In this document: one piece after another, positions 24,319 to 32,235 of the stretch
Layout: every line of letters begins with the position of its first letter
Numbering within the stretch: the first letter of the stretch is position 1
Source: Anaerotignum neopropionicum
Lineage (GTDB): Bacteria; Bacillota; Clostridia; Lachnospirales; Anaerotignaceae
Direction of reading: 5' to 3'
Assembly: GCF_001571775.1 (NCBI RefSeq)
Contig: NZ_LRVM01000016.1
Coordinates: 1-40,781, forward strand
DNA length: 40,781 nt
Program-made: the position numbers and the translations under genes
Notes under the pieces: model-generated
What the model was told of the DNA's origin: nothing
Seen by the model: only the letters and a program-made list of their open reading frames with translations
Database searches by the model: none

Positions 24319-25058
24319 TAGTGCATACCTCCATCTAAGGTTACAACCTGCCCGGTAAGATAGGAGGCACCTTCGTCGGCCAAAAAAAGTGCCAGCTTTG
24401 CCACTTCTTCGGGTGTTCCAAAGCGCATGAGTGGGATTTCATCGGTGAGGGCATTGCGTTCTTCTTCATCAAAGCAGGCGTTCATCTGGGTTTCAATGAC
24501 ACCGCAGGCGATGGCATTTACCCGAATTCCCGAAGGCCCAAGCTCCTTTGCCATTGCTTTTGTGAAGCTGTTGATGCCTCCTTTTGAAGCGGAATATACA
24601 GCCTCGCAGGAAGCCCCGATTTCACCCCACATAGAGGAAATATTAATAATAGCACCGCTTTTTCTTTGCACCATGGACGGTACAGCAAGGTGGGTGCAGT
24701 TAAAAACAGAGAACAGGTTTACCGCCATAAGCCTTTGCCATTCCTGGGGCGTGGTATCGGTAAACAGGCCGATATGAGCAATGCCTGCATTATTGACTAG
24801 AATATCAACGCTGCCAAAGGTTTTTTCTATGGTTTGGAACATTTTTTTGCAAGTATCATAATCCGAAACGTCACCAAGGAGGGCAAGTACGGGAATACGC
24901 GCGTCTTTCAGTGTTTTTTCCATCGCCCAAAGGGCCTCCTTGCTTTGAGATGCACTTAAAATGATGTTACAGCCTGCGTGGGCAAAAGCAAAAGCAATTG
25001 CCTGACCAATGCCCCTGGAGGAGCCGGTTATAAAAACGGTTTTACCCATTAAGCTCAT
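24318..25058 (-). CDS. SDR family oxidoreductase, YmfI-like
   Basis: A 246-residue NAD(P)-dependent short-chain dehydrogenase. The cofactor loop is TGSSRGIG (11-18), then NNAG, catalytic Ser in ISSMWG (about 141), Tyr155 and Lys159 in YSASK. The SSMWGEIGASCE and YSASKGGINSFTKA stretch resembles YmfI, the Bacillus EF-P 5-aminopentanone reductase, more than FabG, and no fatty-acid genes are near. Function as EF-P modifier is inference; efp is not in this window. ATG 25058 has a modest site (AGGCAGGGA). Confidence 0.85.
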   Translation of the reverse strand: MSLMGKTVFITGSSRGIGQAIAFAFAHAGCNIILSASQSKEALWAMEKTLKDARIPVLALLGDVSDYDTCKKMFQTIEKTFGSVDILVNNAGIAHIGLFTDTTPQEWQRLMAVNLFSVFNCTHLAVPSMVQRKSGAIINISSMWGEIGASCEAVYSASKGGINSFTKAMAKELGPSGIRVNAIACGVIETQMNACFDEEERNALTDEIPLMRFGTPEEVAKLALFLADEGASYLTGQVVTLDGGMH

Positions 25059-25086
25059 AGTATCCCTGCCTTTTAATGTTTTCTAT

Positions 25087-25115
25087 ATTGTAGCGGAAAA
25101 TTTTAAGAAATACAA
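25087..25115 (-). promoter_or_regulatory. Promoter of the SDR-HAD operon
   Basis: On the minus strand: TTGTAT, 17-base spacer, TACAAT (plus-strand 25110-25115 and 25087-25092). It lies back to back with the plus-strand promoter at 25128-25156; the two -35 boxes are 12 bases apart. Confidence 0.65.
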
Positions 25116-25127
25116 GGCACAAAGCAG

Positions 25128-25156
25128 TTGGAATTTCAACTGGAATGCGGTATACT
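25128..25156 (+). promoter_or_regulatory. Promoter of the 276-residue membrane protein
   Basis: TTGGAA (25128-25133), 17-base spacer, TATACT (25151-25156). Transcription would start near 25163. The ATG at 25145 therefore lies before the message begins, which settles the start of the following gene at 25193. Confidence 0.65.
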
Positions 25157-25192
25157 GTTTCTATTGACTTTTTGGTCAGAAAGGGTGGAAGT

Positions 25193-26023
25193 ATGCTAGA
25201 AGCAATCAATCATAGAGAGTTGAAGTTCATAGAAATTTTATCTATCACTATGAATTTATTCATTAAGAATTTTAAGGAGATTATACTTGTCGTCGCTATG
25301 CTTTTTTTCCCAATCAGCATTTTAAATGCGATGATTATGGATAAGTTAAACAGTAGCACTTTGATTATAATGAAGCTTGTTGAAGCAGGCGGACTGATGC
25401 AGAGCTTCCCTGCAAACTCCCAGGTGTTTGTGACGTTTTTTGAAAATCATATATTGCAGATGATGGTGCTGTTAATATTGGAGCCTGTTGGCATTATTGC
25501 AATTGCAAGGATTATAAAAAGCTACTTATACAATGAGCCTATCCAAGTGCAACAGGCCATTGGCGAAGCAATGAATTGCATAGGGGCAATTATTATAACG
25601 GGAATTCCTTATGGAATTTTGGTTTTTCTCGCAAGCTTGTGTTTTATTTTTCCCGGGATATATCTTGGAATAGTTTGGATATTTTATATCTATGCCATTG
25701 GTTTAAGAGGGGTAAAGGGGTGGAATGCGCTTGCATACAGCAAAGAAATAACTAGAAGAAAATTTTGGAAAACTTTGCTATTTGCCATGGTATTTTCCTT
25801 TATCTCAGCGGGATGGGATTGGGCGTTTAGCACAGTTTTACTTATGGCACCCGAGAATATTGCAACAGATATTTTGTATTATACATTAGCTTATATTTCC
25901 GGTAGCTTTGCGTTTGTGGGAATGACAGTTTTATTCATGAACAGAGAGGCTTTTATACTGGAAAGAAGATACAATGCAACGGAATATGCAGCAGATAGTT
26001 CAGTTGATGGGGATAAAAATTAG
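25193..26023 (+). CDS. Multi-pass membrane protein of unknown function
   Basis: A 276-residue protein with about six hydrophobic segments (near 27-50, 85-105, 123-145, 146-170, 195-218 and 232-252). I do not recognise a specific family; the layout resembles the membrane domain found ahead of glycerophosphodiester phosphodiesterases and in many uncharacterised clostridial proteins. ATG 25193 follows AAGGGTGG and is supported by the promoter position. It is a single gene with its own promoter and terminator, divergent from the SDR gene. Confidence 0.8.
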   Translation: MLEAINHRELKFIEILSITMNLFIKNFKEIILVVAMLFFPISILNAMIMDKLNSSTLIIMKLVEAGGLMQSFPANSQVFVTFFENHILQMMVLLILEPVGIIAIARIIKSYLYNEPIQVQQAIGEAMNCIGAIIITGIPYGILVFLASLCFIFPGIYLGIVWIFYIYAIGLRGVKGWNALAYSKEITRRKFWKTLLFAMVFSFISAGWDWAFSTVLLMAPENIATDILYYTLAYISGSFAFVGMTVLFMNREAFILERRYNATEYAADSSVDGDKN

Positions 26024-26031
26024 TTAAGGTT

Positions 26032-26070
26032 AAGGCTTTTTCTTTTTAAGAATGAGAAAAGGCCTTTTTT
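26032..26070 (+). terminator. Intrinsic terminator
   Basis: AAGGCTTTTTC (26033-26043) pairs with GAGAAAAGGCCTT (26054-26066) and is followed by further T, just after the membrane-protein stop. Confidence 0.7.
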
Positions 26071-26170
26071 CATACCAAAGGCTTCAAATGGGGACGATGT
26101 TTTTATGGGGCAATTTATATTAATTGGATTTTTTTAATGACAATGTGAATTAAGAAAAAAGGATTGAAAT

Positions 26171-26187
26171 GGGACGAAAAATGTCCC
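26171..26187. promoter_or_regulatory. Inverted repeat upstream of the fbp promoter
   Basis: GGGAC (26171-26175), a 7-base A-rich centre and GTCCC (26183-26187), centred about 60 bases ahead of the fbp -10 box. Possible operator; it has no T tail. Confidence 0.3.
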
Positions 26188-26234
26188 GATTTGAAAAAAT
26201 ATTTTTAAAAAAGTCTAGGAAAAGAAAAAGGCCT

Positions 26235-26244
26235 CTGCTATAAT
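26235..26244 (+). promoter_or_regulatory. Extended -10 promoter of fbp
   Basis: CTGCTATAAT contains TG, one base, then TATAAT (26239-26244). The -35 position (TAGGAA, 26216-26221) matches poorly, so recognition would rely on the extended -10. Confidence 0.55.
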
Positions 26245-26286
26245 GAATGAGATAATGTTTATATTTGAAAGAATGGTGGGCGAAAG

Positions 26287-28260
26287 ATGTATTCGACAGA
26301 ACAATCCTTTACACAAGAAGAAATGAAGTATTTAAAATTGCTGGCAAATCAGTATAAAAATATCAATAGCGCAGCAACAGAGGTAATGAACCTGAAAGCA
26401 ATACTAAATTTGCCAAAGGGCACAGAACATTTTGTTTCCGATATTCACGGGGAAGCGGAGTCCTTTAGCCATGTTTTGAGAAATGCATCCGGGGTTATCA
26501 AAAACCATATTAGCGCAATTTTTGGCGCAAGCTTGTTGGAAAGTGAAAAGAAGGCATTGGCAACTTTAATTTACTATCCCGAAAAAAAGCTTGAAATGAT
26601 GACGGAACAGGATGAGGATTTAAATGACTGGTATAAAATTACTTTACATAGGCTGGTTCGTATTTGCAAGGTGGTTTCTTCAAAATATACCCGCTCCAAG
26701 GTTAGAAAGGCACTGCCCAAGGAGTTTACCTATATTATCGAAGAATTGCTCCACGAAGACAGTATCAGCCGTGATAAGGAAATGTACTATAACGAAATCA
26801 TTCGTACGATTATTGACTTAGATCAGGCGGATCGTTTCATTATTGCATTGGCTAACCTGATTCAAAGATTGGCCATTGATCAGCTTCACGTTATTGGGGA
26901 TATTTATGACAGAGGTCCCAATGCGGCGGCAATTATGGATATTTTGGCGCAGTATCATTCGGTTGATATTCAGTGGGGGAACCACGATATTGCCTGGATG
27001 GGAGCGGCGGCAGGGTGTCAAGCTTTGATTTGTAATGTTTTGCGTATTCAAACAAGATATGCCAATTTGGATACCATTGAAGAGGATTATGGAATCAACC
27101 TGATTCCTTTGGCTACGTTTGCCATGGAAAAATACGCCAATGATCCTTGTACGCAGTTTGCCCCAAAAGGCACAGAGGAACTGAACGATAAGGATTTTAA
27201 TATGATTGCCAAAATGCATAAGGCAATCTCTGTATTGCAATGGAAAATGGAGGCGCAAATTATTAAGCGTCACCCTGAGTTTAAAATGGAAAATCGTTTG
27301 CTGCTGGATAAAATTAATTTTGAAAAGGGAACGATTCAAATTGAAGGAAAAGAATATCAAATGAACGATATGAATTTTCCTACGATTGATGTTAAAGATC
27401 CTTATAAGCTCACCGCTGATGAGCAGTTTGTAATGGATAAGATAAAATCTTCTTTTATAAACAGTCAGAAGTTGCAGGAGCATACCCGTGTTCTTTACAG
27501 CAAGGGCAGTATGTATACGATTTTTAATTCCAACCTTTTGTTCCATGGTGGTATTCCCATGAATGAGGATGGAACAATAAAAACCGTACGTTTCCGCGGC
27601 AAGAAATATAGCGGAAAAGAATATTTGGATGAAGTGGAAAGAACGGTCCGAGAAGGCTACTTTAGCAAGCCCCATAGTGAAAACAAGCGTGAGTGTATGG
27701 ATATCATCTGGTATTTATGGTGTGGCGAGGACTCTCCTTTATTTGGAAAGAAAAAGATGACAACCTTTGAGCGGTATTTTATTGACGATAAAACAACGCA
27801 CAAGGAGGTTAGTAATCCGTACTATTCCTTACGAAACGAAGAAAGTGTTTGTAAAATGGTATTGTCAGCCTTTGGACTTGATCCCGATACTTCTCATATT
27901 ATCAATGGACATGTACCAGTAAAGGTTTCTAAGGGGGAAAGCCCCATTAAAGCCAATGGAAGACTTTTTGTAATTGATGGAGGGTTTGCAAAGGCATATC
28001 AGAAGGTGACAGGCATTGCCGGATATACCTTGATTTATAACTCCCACGGACTGGTGTTGGTTTCTCATGAGCCGTTCGTTTCGAAAGAAGTGGCCATTGT
28101 CCAGGAAAAGGATATTCTCTCCTCAACCGTGGCGTTGCAGTACACCCAAGATCGTATTCGCGTAAGGGATACAGATATTGGCAAGAAGCTATTGGAAAGC
28201 ATTGAAGAACTGGAAAAGTTGCTTTATACCTACAAAAATGGTTTGATTAAAGAACAATAA
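26287..28260 (+). CDS. fbp: Class III fructose-1,6-bisphosphatase
   Basis: Gluconeogenic enzyme that removes the 1-phosphate from fructose 1,6-bisphosphate. Class III enzymes are a Firmicutes family with a metallophosphoesterase fold. The 657-residue protein has the metal motifs SDIHGE near residue 51, GDIYDRGPN near 204, WGNHD near 230 and NGHVPVK near 540. Length fits the family. The ATG follows GGTGGGCG, a weak site. It is a monocistronic gene with its own promoter and terminator. Confidence 0.95.
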   Translation: MYSTEQSFTQEEMKYLKLLANQYKNINSAATEVMNLKAILNLPKGTEHFVSDIHGEAESFSHVLRNASGVIKNHISAIFGASLLESEKKALATLIYYPEKKLEMMTEQDEDLNDWYKITLHRLVRICKVVSSKYTRSKVRKALPKEFTYIIEELLHEDSISRDKEMYYNEIIRTIIDLDQADRFIIALANLIQRLAIDQLHVIGDIYDRGPNAAAIMDILAQYHSVDIQWGNHDIAWMGAAAGCQALICNVLRIQTRYANLDTIEEDYGINLIPLATFAMEKYANDPCTQFAPKGTEELNDKDFNMIAKMHKAISVLQWKMEAQIIKRHPEFKMENRLLLDKINFEKGTIQIEGKEYQMNDMNFPTIDVKDPYKLTADEQFVMDKIKSSFINSQKLQEHTRVLYSKGSMYTIFNSNLLFHGGIPMNEDGTIKTVRFRGKKYSGKEYLDEVERTVREGYFSKPHSENKRECMDIIWYLWCGEDSPLFGKKKMTTFERYFIDDKTTHKEVSNPYYSLRNEESVCKMVLSAFGLDPDTSHIINGHVPVKVSKGESPIKANGRLFVIDGGFAKAYQKVTGIAGYTLIYNSHGLVLVSHEPFVSKEVAIVQEKDILSSTVALQYTQDRIRVRDTDIGKKLLESIEELEKLLYTYKNGLIKEQ

Positions 28261-28266
28261 AAACGG

Positions 28267-28308
28267 AAAAGCCGCCAATCCTAAAAGGGAAAGGCGGCTT
28301 TGTGTTTT
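28267..28308 (+). terminator. Terminator after fbp
   Basis: AAAGCCGCC (28268-28276) pairs perfectly with GGCGGCTTT (28293-28301); the following tract TGTGTTTTATT is T-rich but interrupted. Confidence 0.65.
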
Positions 28309-28394
28309 ATTGGAGTAAAAAGGTTTTTTGCTGACCTCAAAAACCAGCGGAAGAAAGAGAACGATAGAAAAGGGAGATTAAGTACGGAAAAAAA

Positions 28395-28422
28395 TTGTTT
28401 TCGTGAATTTATATGATATAAT
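28395..28422 (+). promoter_or_regulatory. Probable promoter of mutS2
   Basis: TTGTTT (28395-28400), 16-base spacer, TATAAT (28417-28422), 175 bases ahead of mutS2. The leader holds AAGGAGA (28445-28451) ahead of a 26-codon open frame, and further TATAAT-like boxes near 28555. Nothing else was recognised in the 336-base gap. Confidence 0.5.
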
Positions 28423-28596
28423 TACTAGTAGATATGATAAACTTTAAGGAGACAGTTTTATTTGATGGAGCTCTGTTGCGTAGTGAGCACAAAACGATGG
28501 AAGAGTTCCTGGAATTTCATGTGTCTTCTTTTATGGTATACTTAAGGATATAAGATATAATATAAATATTCTCTATGGATTGAATGAGGTATTAAA

Positions 28597-30969
28597 ATGA
28601 ACAAAAAAGCATTACGTACACTGGAGTATGACAAAATAATTGAAAAATTAGCAGGATTTGCGGTTTCACCTATGGCAAAGGAACGTGCCAGGGCGCTATA
28701 CCCTCAAACGGCAATGAGTGACATTGCCCTTTGGCAGCAGGAAACAACGGAAGCCACGGATATGCTTTTGCGAAAGGGAACACCTTCCTTTGGCGGATTT
28801 CGGGAAATCAGACCGCAGTTAAAGCGTGCAAGCATGGCGGGCGTTCTGTCTATTTCTGAATTGATGGGCGTTGGGGAGTTTCTTTATGTATGCCGTAAAA
28901 TTAAAAACTATGGGAAGCACGAAAATAAGGCGGAATCCTATGAGCGCATGGATGAATATTTTGAGCTGCTAGCGCCGTTACCTTCCTTGGAAAATGAAAT
29001 CAGTCGTTGTATTCTTTCAGAAACGGAAATTTCCGATGATGCAAGCAGCGAGCTGAGAAATATCCGCAGGGAAATTAAGGCTTCCAATGAAAAGGTAAAG
29101 GATCATTTAAACGGTATCATTTCTTCCTCGGCATACAGAAATATGCTGCAGGATTTTGTGATAACCATCAGAAATGACCGCTACTGCGTTCCTGTAAGAA
29201 GTGAGTACAGAAACAGCTTTCCCGGTATGATTCATGATCAATCCAACACTGGGGCAACGCTGTTTATGGAGCCTTTAAGTGTTATACAGCTAAACAATAA
29301 AATTAAAGAGCTGCAAGCCCAGGAAAAAGAAGAAATTCGCAAAATTTTGGTAGAGCTATCCCTTTTGGTTACGGAAAACAGTGCAATTTTGGAGGCGGAT
29401 TTGGAGCTTTTGACCCAAATGGATTTTATTTTTGCCAAGGGAGAGCTGTCCATTTCCATGGCAGGAACGCAGCCTTTATTTAACACCAAGGGATATGTTA
29501 ATATTCAAAAAGCAAGGCATCCCTTACTGGAGGATAAGTCAGTTGTGCCCATTAATATTTACTTGGGGAAGGATTTTTCAACATTATTGATTACGGGGCC
29601 AAATACAGGTGGAAAGACAGTTGCCTTAAAAACCTTGGGCTTATTTTCCTTAATGGGACAGGCTGGGCTTCATATTCCTGCTTTTGATCACTCCCAATTA
29701 GCCATTTTTGATAACATATTTGCAGATATTGGGGATGAGCAAAGCATTGAGCAAAGTTTAAGCACCTTTTCTTCACATATGACGAATATTGTAAGGATTA
29801 TGGAGGAGGTAACGGATGATTCTTTGGTTCTTTTTGACGAATTGGGCGCGGGTACCGATCCTACGGAGGGTGCCGCCCTTGCTATTGCCATAATTCAAGC
29901 ATTAAAAGAAAGAAAAATTCGTACCGCAGTAACAACACATTACAGTGAACTGAAGGTTTATGCCCTTTCTACGGAAGGTGTGGAAAATGCCAGCTGTGAG
30001 TTTGACGTTGAAACCTTACGCCCAACCTACCGTTTGCTTATTGGTATTCCGGGAAAGAGTAATGCTTTTGCAATTTCAAAGCGGTTAGGCTTGCAGGATT
30101 ATATTTTAGAGAGTGCAAAGGAATTCATTAGTCAAGATGAGGCAAGGTTTGAGGACGTTATTACAGATTTGGAAATCAGCAAAAAATCTGTGGTGTACGA
30201 GCAGGAACGTGCTGAGCAATATCGTAAGGAAGCAGAGAGCCTAAAGCTTGAGGTAGAGCTGCAAAAGGAAAAAACCAGAGAACAGAAGGAAAAAATATTG
30301 CAAAAGGCAAGGGAGGAAGCAAAGCTGATTTATGCCCAAGCGAAGGAAGAGGCTGACAGCATTATTAAGGAAATGAATCGTCAGGCCAAGGAAAAGGGAA
30401 ACCAGCAAAAGCTGATTGAGAATAGAACAAAGCTAAAGGAAAAGCTTTCTTCTGTGCAAGAGGATTTTTTAAAGTCCAAGAAGGTTAAGCCGAACCATAA
30501 GGTGCCTGAAAAATTACAAGCGGGAGATAGGGTTTATGTGATTTCCTTTGATCAAAACGGAGTGGTGCTTTCGCCACCTGACAAGAACAAAGAAGTCATG
30601 GTGCAAATGGGGATGATGAAAGCCAAATTCCCGCTGGCAGAATTAATGCTGGATGACTCGCCCAAGGCAAAGGAAATGAAGCAAAAGCAAGCACCAGGTC
30701 GCACCAAGACTTCCAAGAGCCAATTTATTTCAGCGGAAATAGACTGCAGGGGGCAATTGGTGGAAGAGGCCATAGGAAACATAGATAAATATATTGACGA
30801 TGCATATTTGTCGGGATTAAAGCAGATTGTGATTATTCACGGTAAGGGAACCGGTGCATTGCGCACAGCGGTACAAAGCTATCTTAAAACAAATCCTCAT
30901 GTAATAAGCCAAAGACCGGGCGTGTACGGTGAGGGTGAAGCAGGGGTTACCGTTGTAGAGTTAAAGTAG
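28597..30969 (+). CDS. mutS2: Endonuclease MutS2 / ribosome collision factor
   Basis: A 790-residue MutS-like ATPase with a C-terminal Smr domain. In B. subtilis MutS2 (also RqcU) binds collided ribosomes and splits them, passing 50S-nascent-chain complexes to RqcH; older work assigned anti-recombination. The protein has the clamp and lever core, Walker A GPNTGGKT near 333-340, Walker B LFDELGAGTDP, a long coiled coil (about 515-630), a KOW-like linker (AGDRVYVISFDQNGVV) and the Smr domain (IDCRGQLVEEA ... IHGKGTGALR). rqcH is elsewhere in this window. The response regulator starts 22 bases later. Confidence 0.95.
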   Translation: MNKKALRTLEYDKIIEKLAGFAVSPMAKERARALYPQTAMSDIALWQQETTEATDMLLRKGTPSFGGFREIRPQLKRASMAGVLSISELMGVGEFLYVCRKIKNYGKHENKAESYERMDEYFELLAPLPSLENEISRCILSETEISDDASSELRNIRREIKASNEKVKDHLNGIISSSAYRNMLQDFVITIRNDRYCVPVRSEYRNSFPGMIHDQSNTGATLFMEPLSVIQLNNKIKELQAQEKEEIRKILVELSLLVTENSAILEADLELLTQMDFIFAKGELSISMAGTQPLFNTKGYVNIQKARHPLLEDKSVVPINIYLGKDFSTLLITGPNTGGKTVALKTLGLFSLMGQAGLHIPAFDHSQLAIFDNIFADIGDEQSIEQSLSTFSSHMTNIVRIMEEVTDDSLVLFDELGAGTDPTEGAALAIAIIQALKERKIRTAVTTHYSELKVYALSTEGVENASCEFDVETLRPTYRLLIGIPGKSNAFAISKRLGLQDYILESAKEFISQDEARFEDVITDLEISKKSVVYEQERAEQYRKEAESLKLEVELQKEKTREQKEKILQKAREEAKLIYAQAKEEADSIIKEMNRQAKEKGNQQKLIENRTKLKEKLSSVQEDFLKSKKVKPNHKVPEKLQAGDRVYVISFDQNGVVLSPPDKNKEVMVQMGMMKAKFPLAELMLDDSPKAKEMKQKQAPGRTKTSKSQFISAEIDCRGQLVEEAIGNIDKYIDDAYLSGLKQIVIIHGKGTGALRTAVQSYLKTNPHVISQRPGVYGEGEAGVTVVELK

Positions 30970-30991
30970 TTCTTTCAGAGGGGGGATTTTC

Positions 30992-31678
30992 ATGAGCGGG
31001 AAACAAAAAATTTTGGTTGTTGATGATGATAAGCATATTGCAGAGCTGATTTCTCTTTATTTGGAGAAGGAAGGCTATGATACCAAGGAGGCATTCGATG
31101 GCAAGGAGGCCGTTAAGAATGTGGCGGAGATCAAGCCGGATCTTGTCATTTTAGACTTGATGCTTCCTGGATTGGACGGGTACCAAGTTTGTACCGAAGT
31201 ACGCAAATCAAGCAACGTACCCATTATTATGTTGACGGCAAAAGGAGAAACCTTTGATAAAGTGCTGGGGTTAGAGCTTGGGGCGGACGATTACATGGTG
31301 AAGCCCTTTGATACAAAGGAATTGGTAGCTAGGGTAAAGGCGGTTTTAAGGCGCTATGAGCCAAAGGAGCCTGGCGATTCTAATATATTAAGGTACCCTA
31401 ATTTGGAAATCAATTTTTCCAACTACTCCGTCACCTACCATGGAAAAGGCTTGGAATTTCCGCCAAAAGAATTTGAACTTTTGTTTTATTTGGCAGAGCA
31501 TCCCAACCGTGTTTTTACAAGAGAACAACTATTAGACCAAATTTGGGGCTATGAGTATGTTGGAGATACAAGAACCGTTGATGTGCATGTGAAGCGAATC
31601 AGAGAAAAGCTGAGCCAAGAGGACGAGTGGGGAATTTTAACCGTTTGGAGCGTTGGATACAAATTCGGACAAAAGTAA
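30992..31678 (+). CDS. OmpR-family response regulator
   Basis: A 228-residue transcription regulator. The receiver domain has Asp12-Asp13, phospho-acceptor Asp55 in ILDLMLPG, a Thr in MLTAKGE and Lys in VKPFD. The C-terminal winged helix carries EFELLFYLAEHPNRVFTREQLLD and VDVHVKRIREKL. It follows mutS2 by 22 bases with AGAGGGGGG as ribosome-binding site. The likely partner kinase (32236) is on the same strand but is separated by an antisense gene. The signal is unknown; it is broadly PhoP/WalR-like. Confidence 0.94.
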   Translation: MSGKQKILVVDDDKHIAELISLYLEKEGYDTKEAFDGKEAVKNVAEIKPDLVILDLMLPGLDGYQVCTEVRKSSNVPIIMLTAKGETFDKVLGLELGADDYMVKPFDTKELVARVKAVLRRYEPKEPGDSNILRYPNLEINFSNYSVTYHGKGLEFPPKEFELLFYLAEHPNRVFTREQLLDQIWGYEYVGDTRTVDVHVKRIREKLSQEDEWGILTVWSVGYKFGQK

Positions 31679-31705
31679 GAAGAATGAGAAAGAGCATTTT
31701 AGAGT

Positions 31706-31735
31706 GAAAAAGTCGGCTGTTACCAACAGCCGACT
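31706..31735 (-). terminator. Terminator of the antisense membrane-protein gene
   Basis: AGTCGGCTGTT (31711-31721) and AACAGCCGACT (31725-31735) form an 11-bp perfect stem with a 3-base loop. The T run (TTTTT) is found only on the minus-strand exit side; on the plus strand the stem is followed by ACATACAG. It should stop minus-strand transcription and let plus-strand transcription from the response regulator through. Confidence 0.7.
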
Positions 31736-31767
31736 ACATACAGCTAGAATTTTGAAACAAAATCTGT

Positions 31768-32124
31768 TTATTCTTGAGAATCCTTTTGCGTGTCATAGTT
31801 TTCCTGTGTTTGTGTGGATTCCTCAAGGGTTTTAACGTCGTTTTCTCTGACAGGATCATCAGAACCTTTTTCTTCAAGTACATTCATTTCATCAGCAATC
31901 TTTTTTTGCTCCAATGCTTCTTTTTTTGCATTTTGCTTACGGATATTTGTGATGCGCATCATAATGCAGAAAATGTAAAGGAAAAAAAGAAGGTAAAAAA
32001 AGCTATTCATATTCGACCAAGGCGTTCTGATTAAAATGAATATCCCAAGGAGCATTAAAATTATATCAGTGGTTGAGATTTTTCTTTTGTTAGGAGTTGG
32101 CCTTTGTTTTGTATTTTTATTCAT
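31768..32124 (-). CDS. Two-helix membrane protein between regulator and kinase
   Basis: A 118-residue protein not assigned to a family. It has a basic N-terminus (MNKNTKQRPTPNKRK), two hydrophobic segments (about 19-34 and 40-57), then a charged tail of about 60 residues, Lys-rich first and Glu/Asp/Gln-rich at the end. The positive ends suggest both termini are inside. The only good ribosome-binding site, AAAGGAG (32152-32158), is 27 bases from the ATG, with a stem-loop in between. An in-frame stop excludes an earlier start. It has its own promoter and terminator and lies opposite to its two-component neighbours. Confidence 0.75.
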   Translation of the reverse strand: MNKNTKQRPTPNKRKISTTDIILMLLGIFILIRTPWSNMNSFFYLLFFLYIFCIMMRITNIRKQNAKKEALEQKKIADEMNVLEEKGSDDPVRENDVKTLEESTQTQENYDTQKDSQE

Positions 32125-32134
32125 GAAATTGTGA

Positions 32135-32158
32135 AACGGTTATACCGTTCGCTCCTTT
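32135..32158 (-). promoter_or_regulatory. Ribosome-binding site separated from its ATG by a hairpin
   Basis: On the minus strand AAAGGAG is followed by AACGGT/ACCGTT (plus 32135-32149, 6-bp stem, 3-base loop), then 10 bases, then ATG. Folding this hairpin would cut the effective spacing from 27 to about 12 bases. Confidence 0.45.
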
Positions 32159-32178
32159 CTACATAGCGTATACATATT

Positions 32179-32204
32179 ATTATACCAGTTTTTTAGAATA
32201 TTGG
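32179..32204 (-). promoter_or_regulatory. Promoter of the antisense membrane-protein gene
   Basis: Minus-strand TATAAT (plus 32179-32184) has an extended -10 (TGG ahead) and a weak TTCCAA box about 16 bases further up. It sits in the gap in front of the histidine kinase, and no comparable plus-strand promoter is seen there. Confidence 0.5.
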
Positions 32205-32235
32205 AAGTTTTTTATGTATTTTTGGAGGTAAAATC

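Noticed and set aside
26818-27675. 285-codon open frame antisense to fbp
   Set aside because: It lies wholly inside a well-supported class III fbp gene, and its translation has no recognisable domain.
28461-28541. 26-codon open frame ahead of mutS2 with AAGGAGA upstream (MELCCVVSTKRWKSSWNF...)
   Set aside because: The spacing to the ATG or TTG is long, the composition is odd, and no regulatory hairpin follows. A leader peptide remains possible but unsupported.
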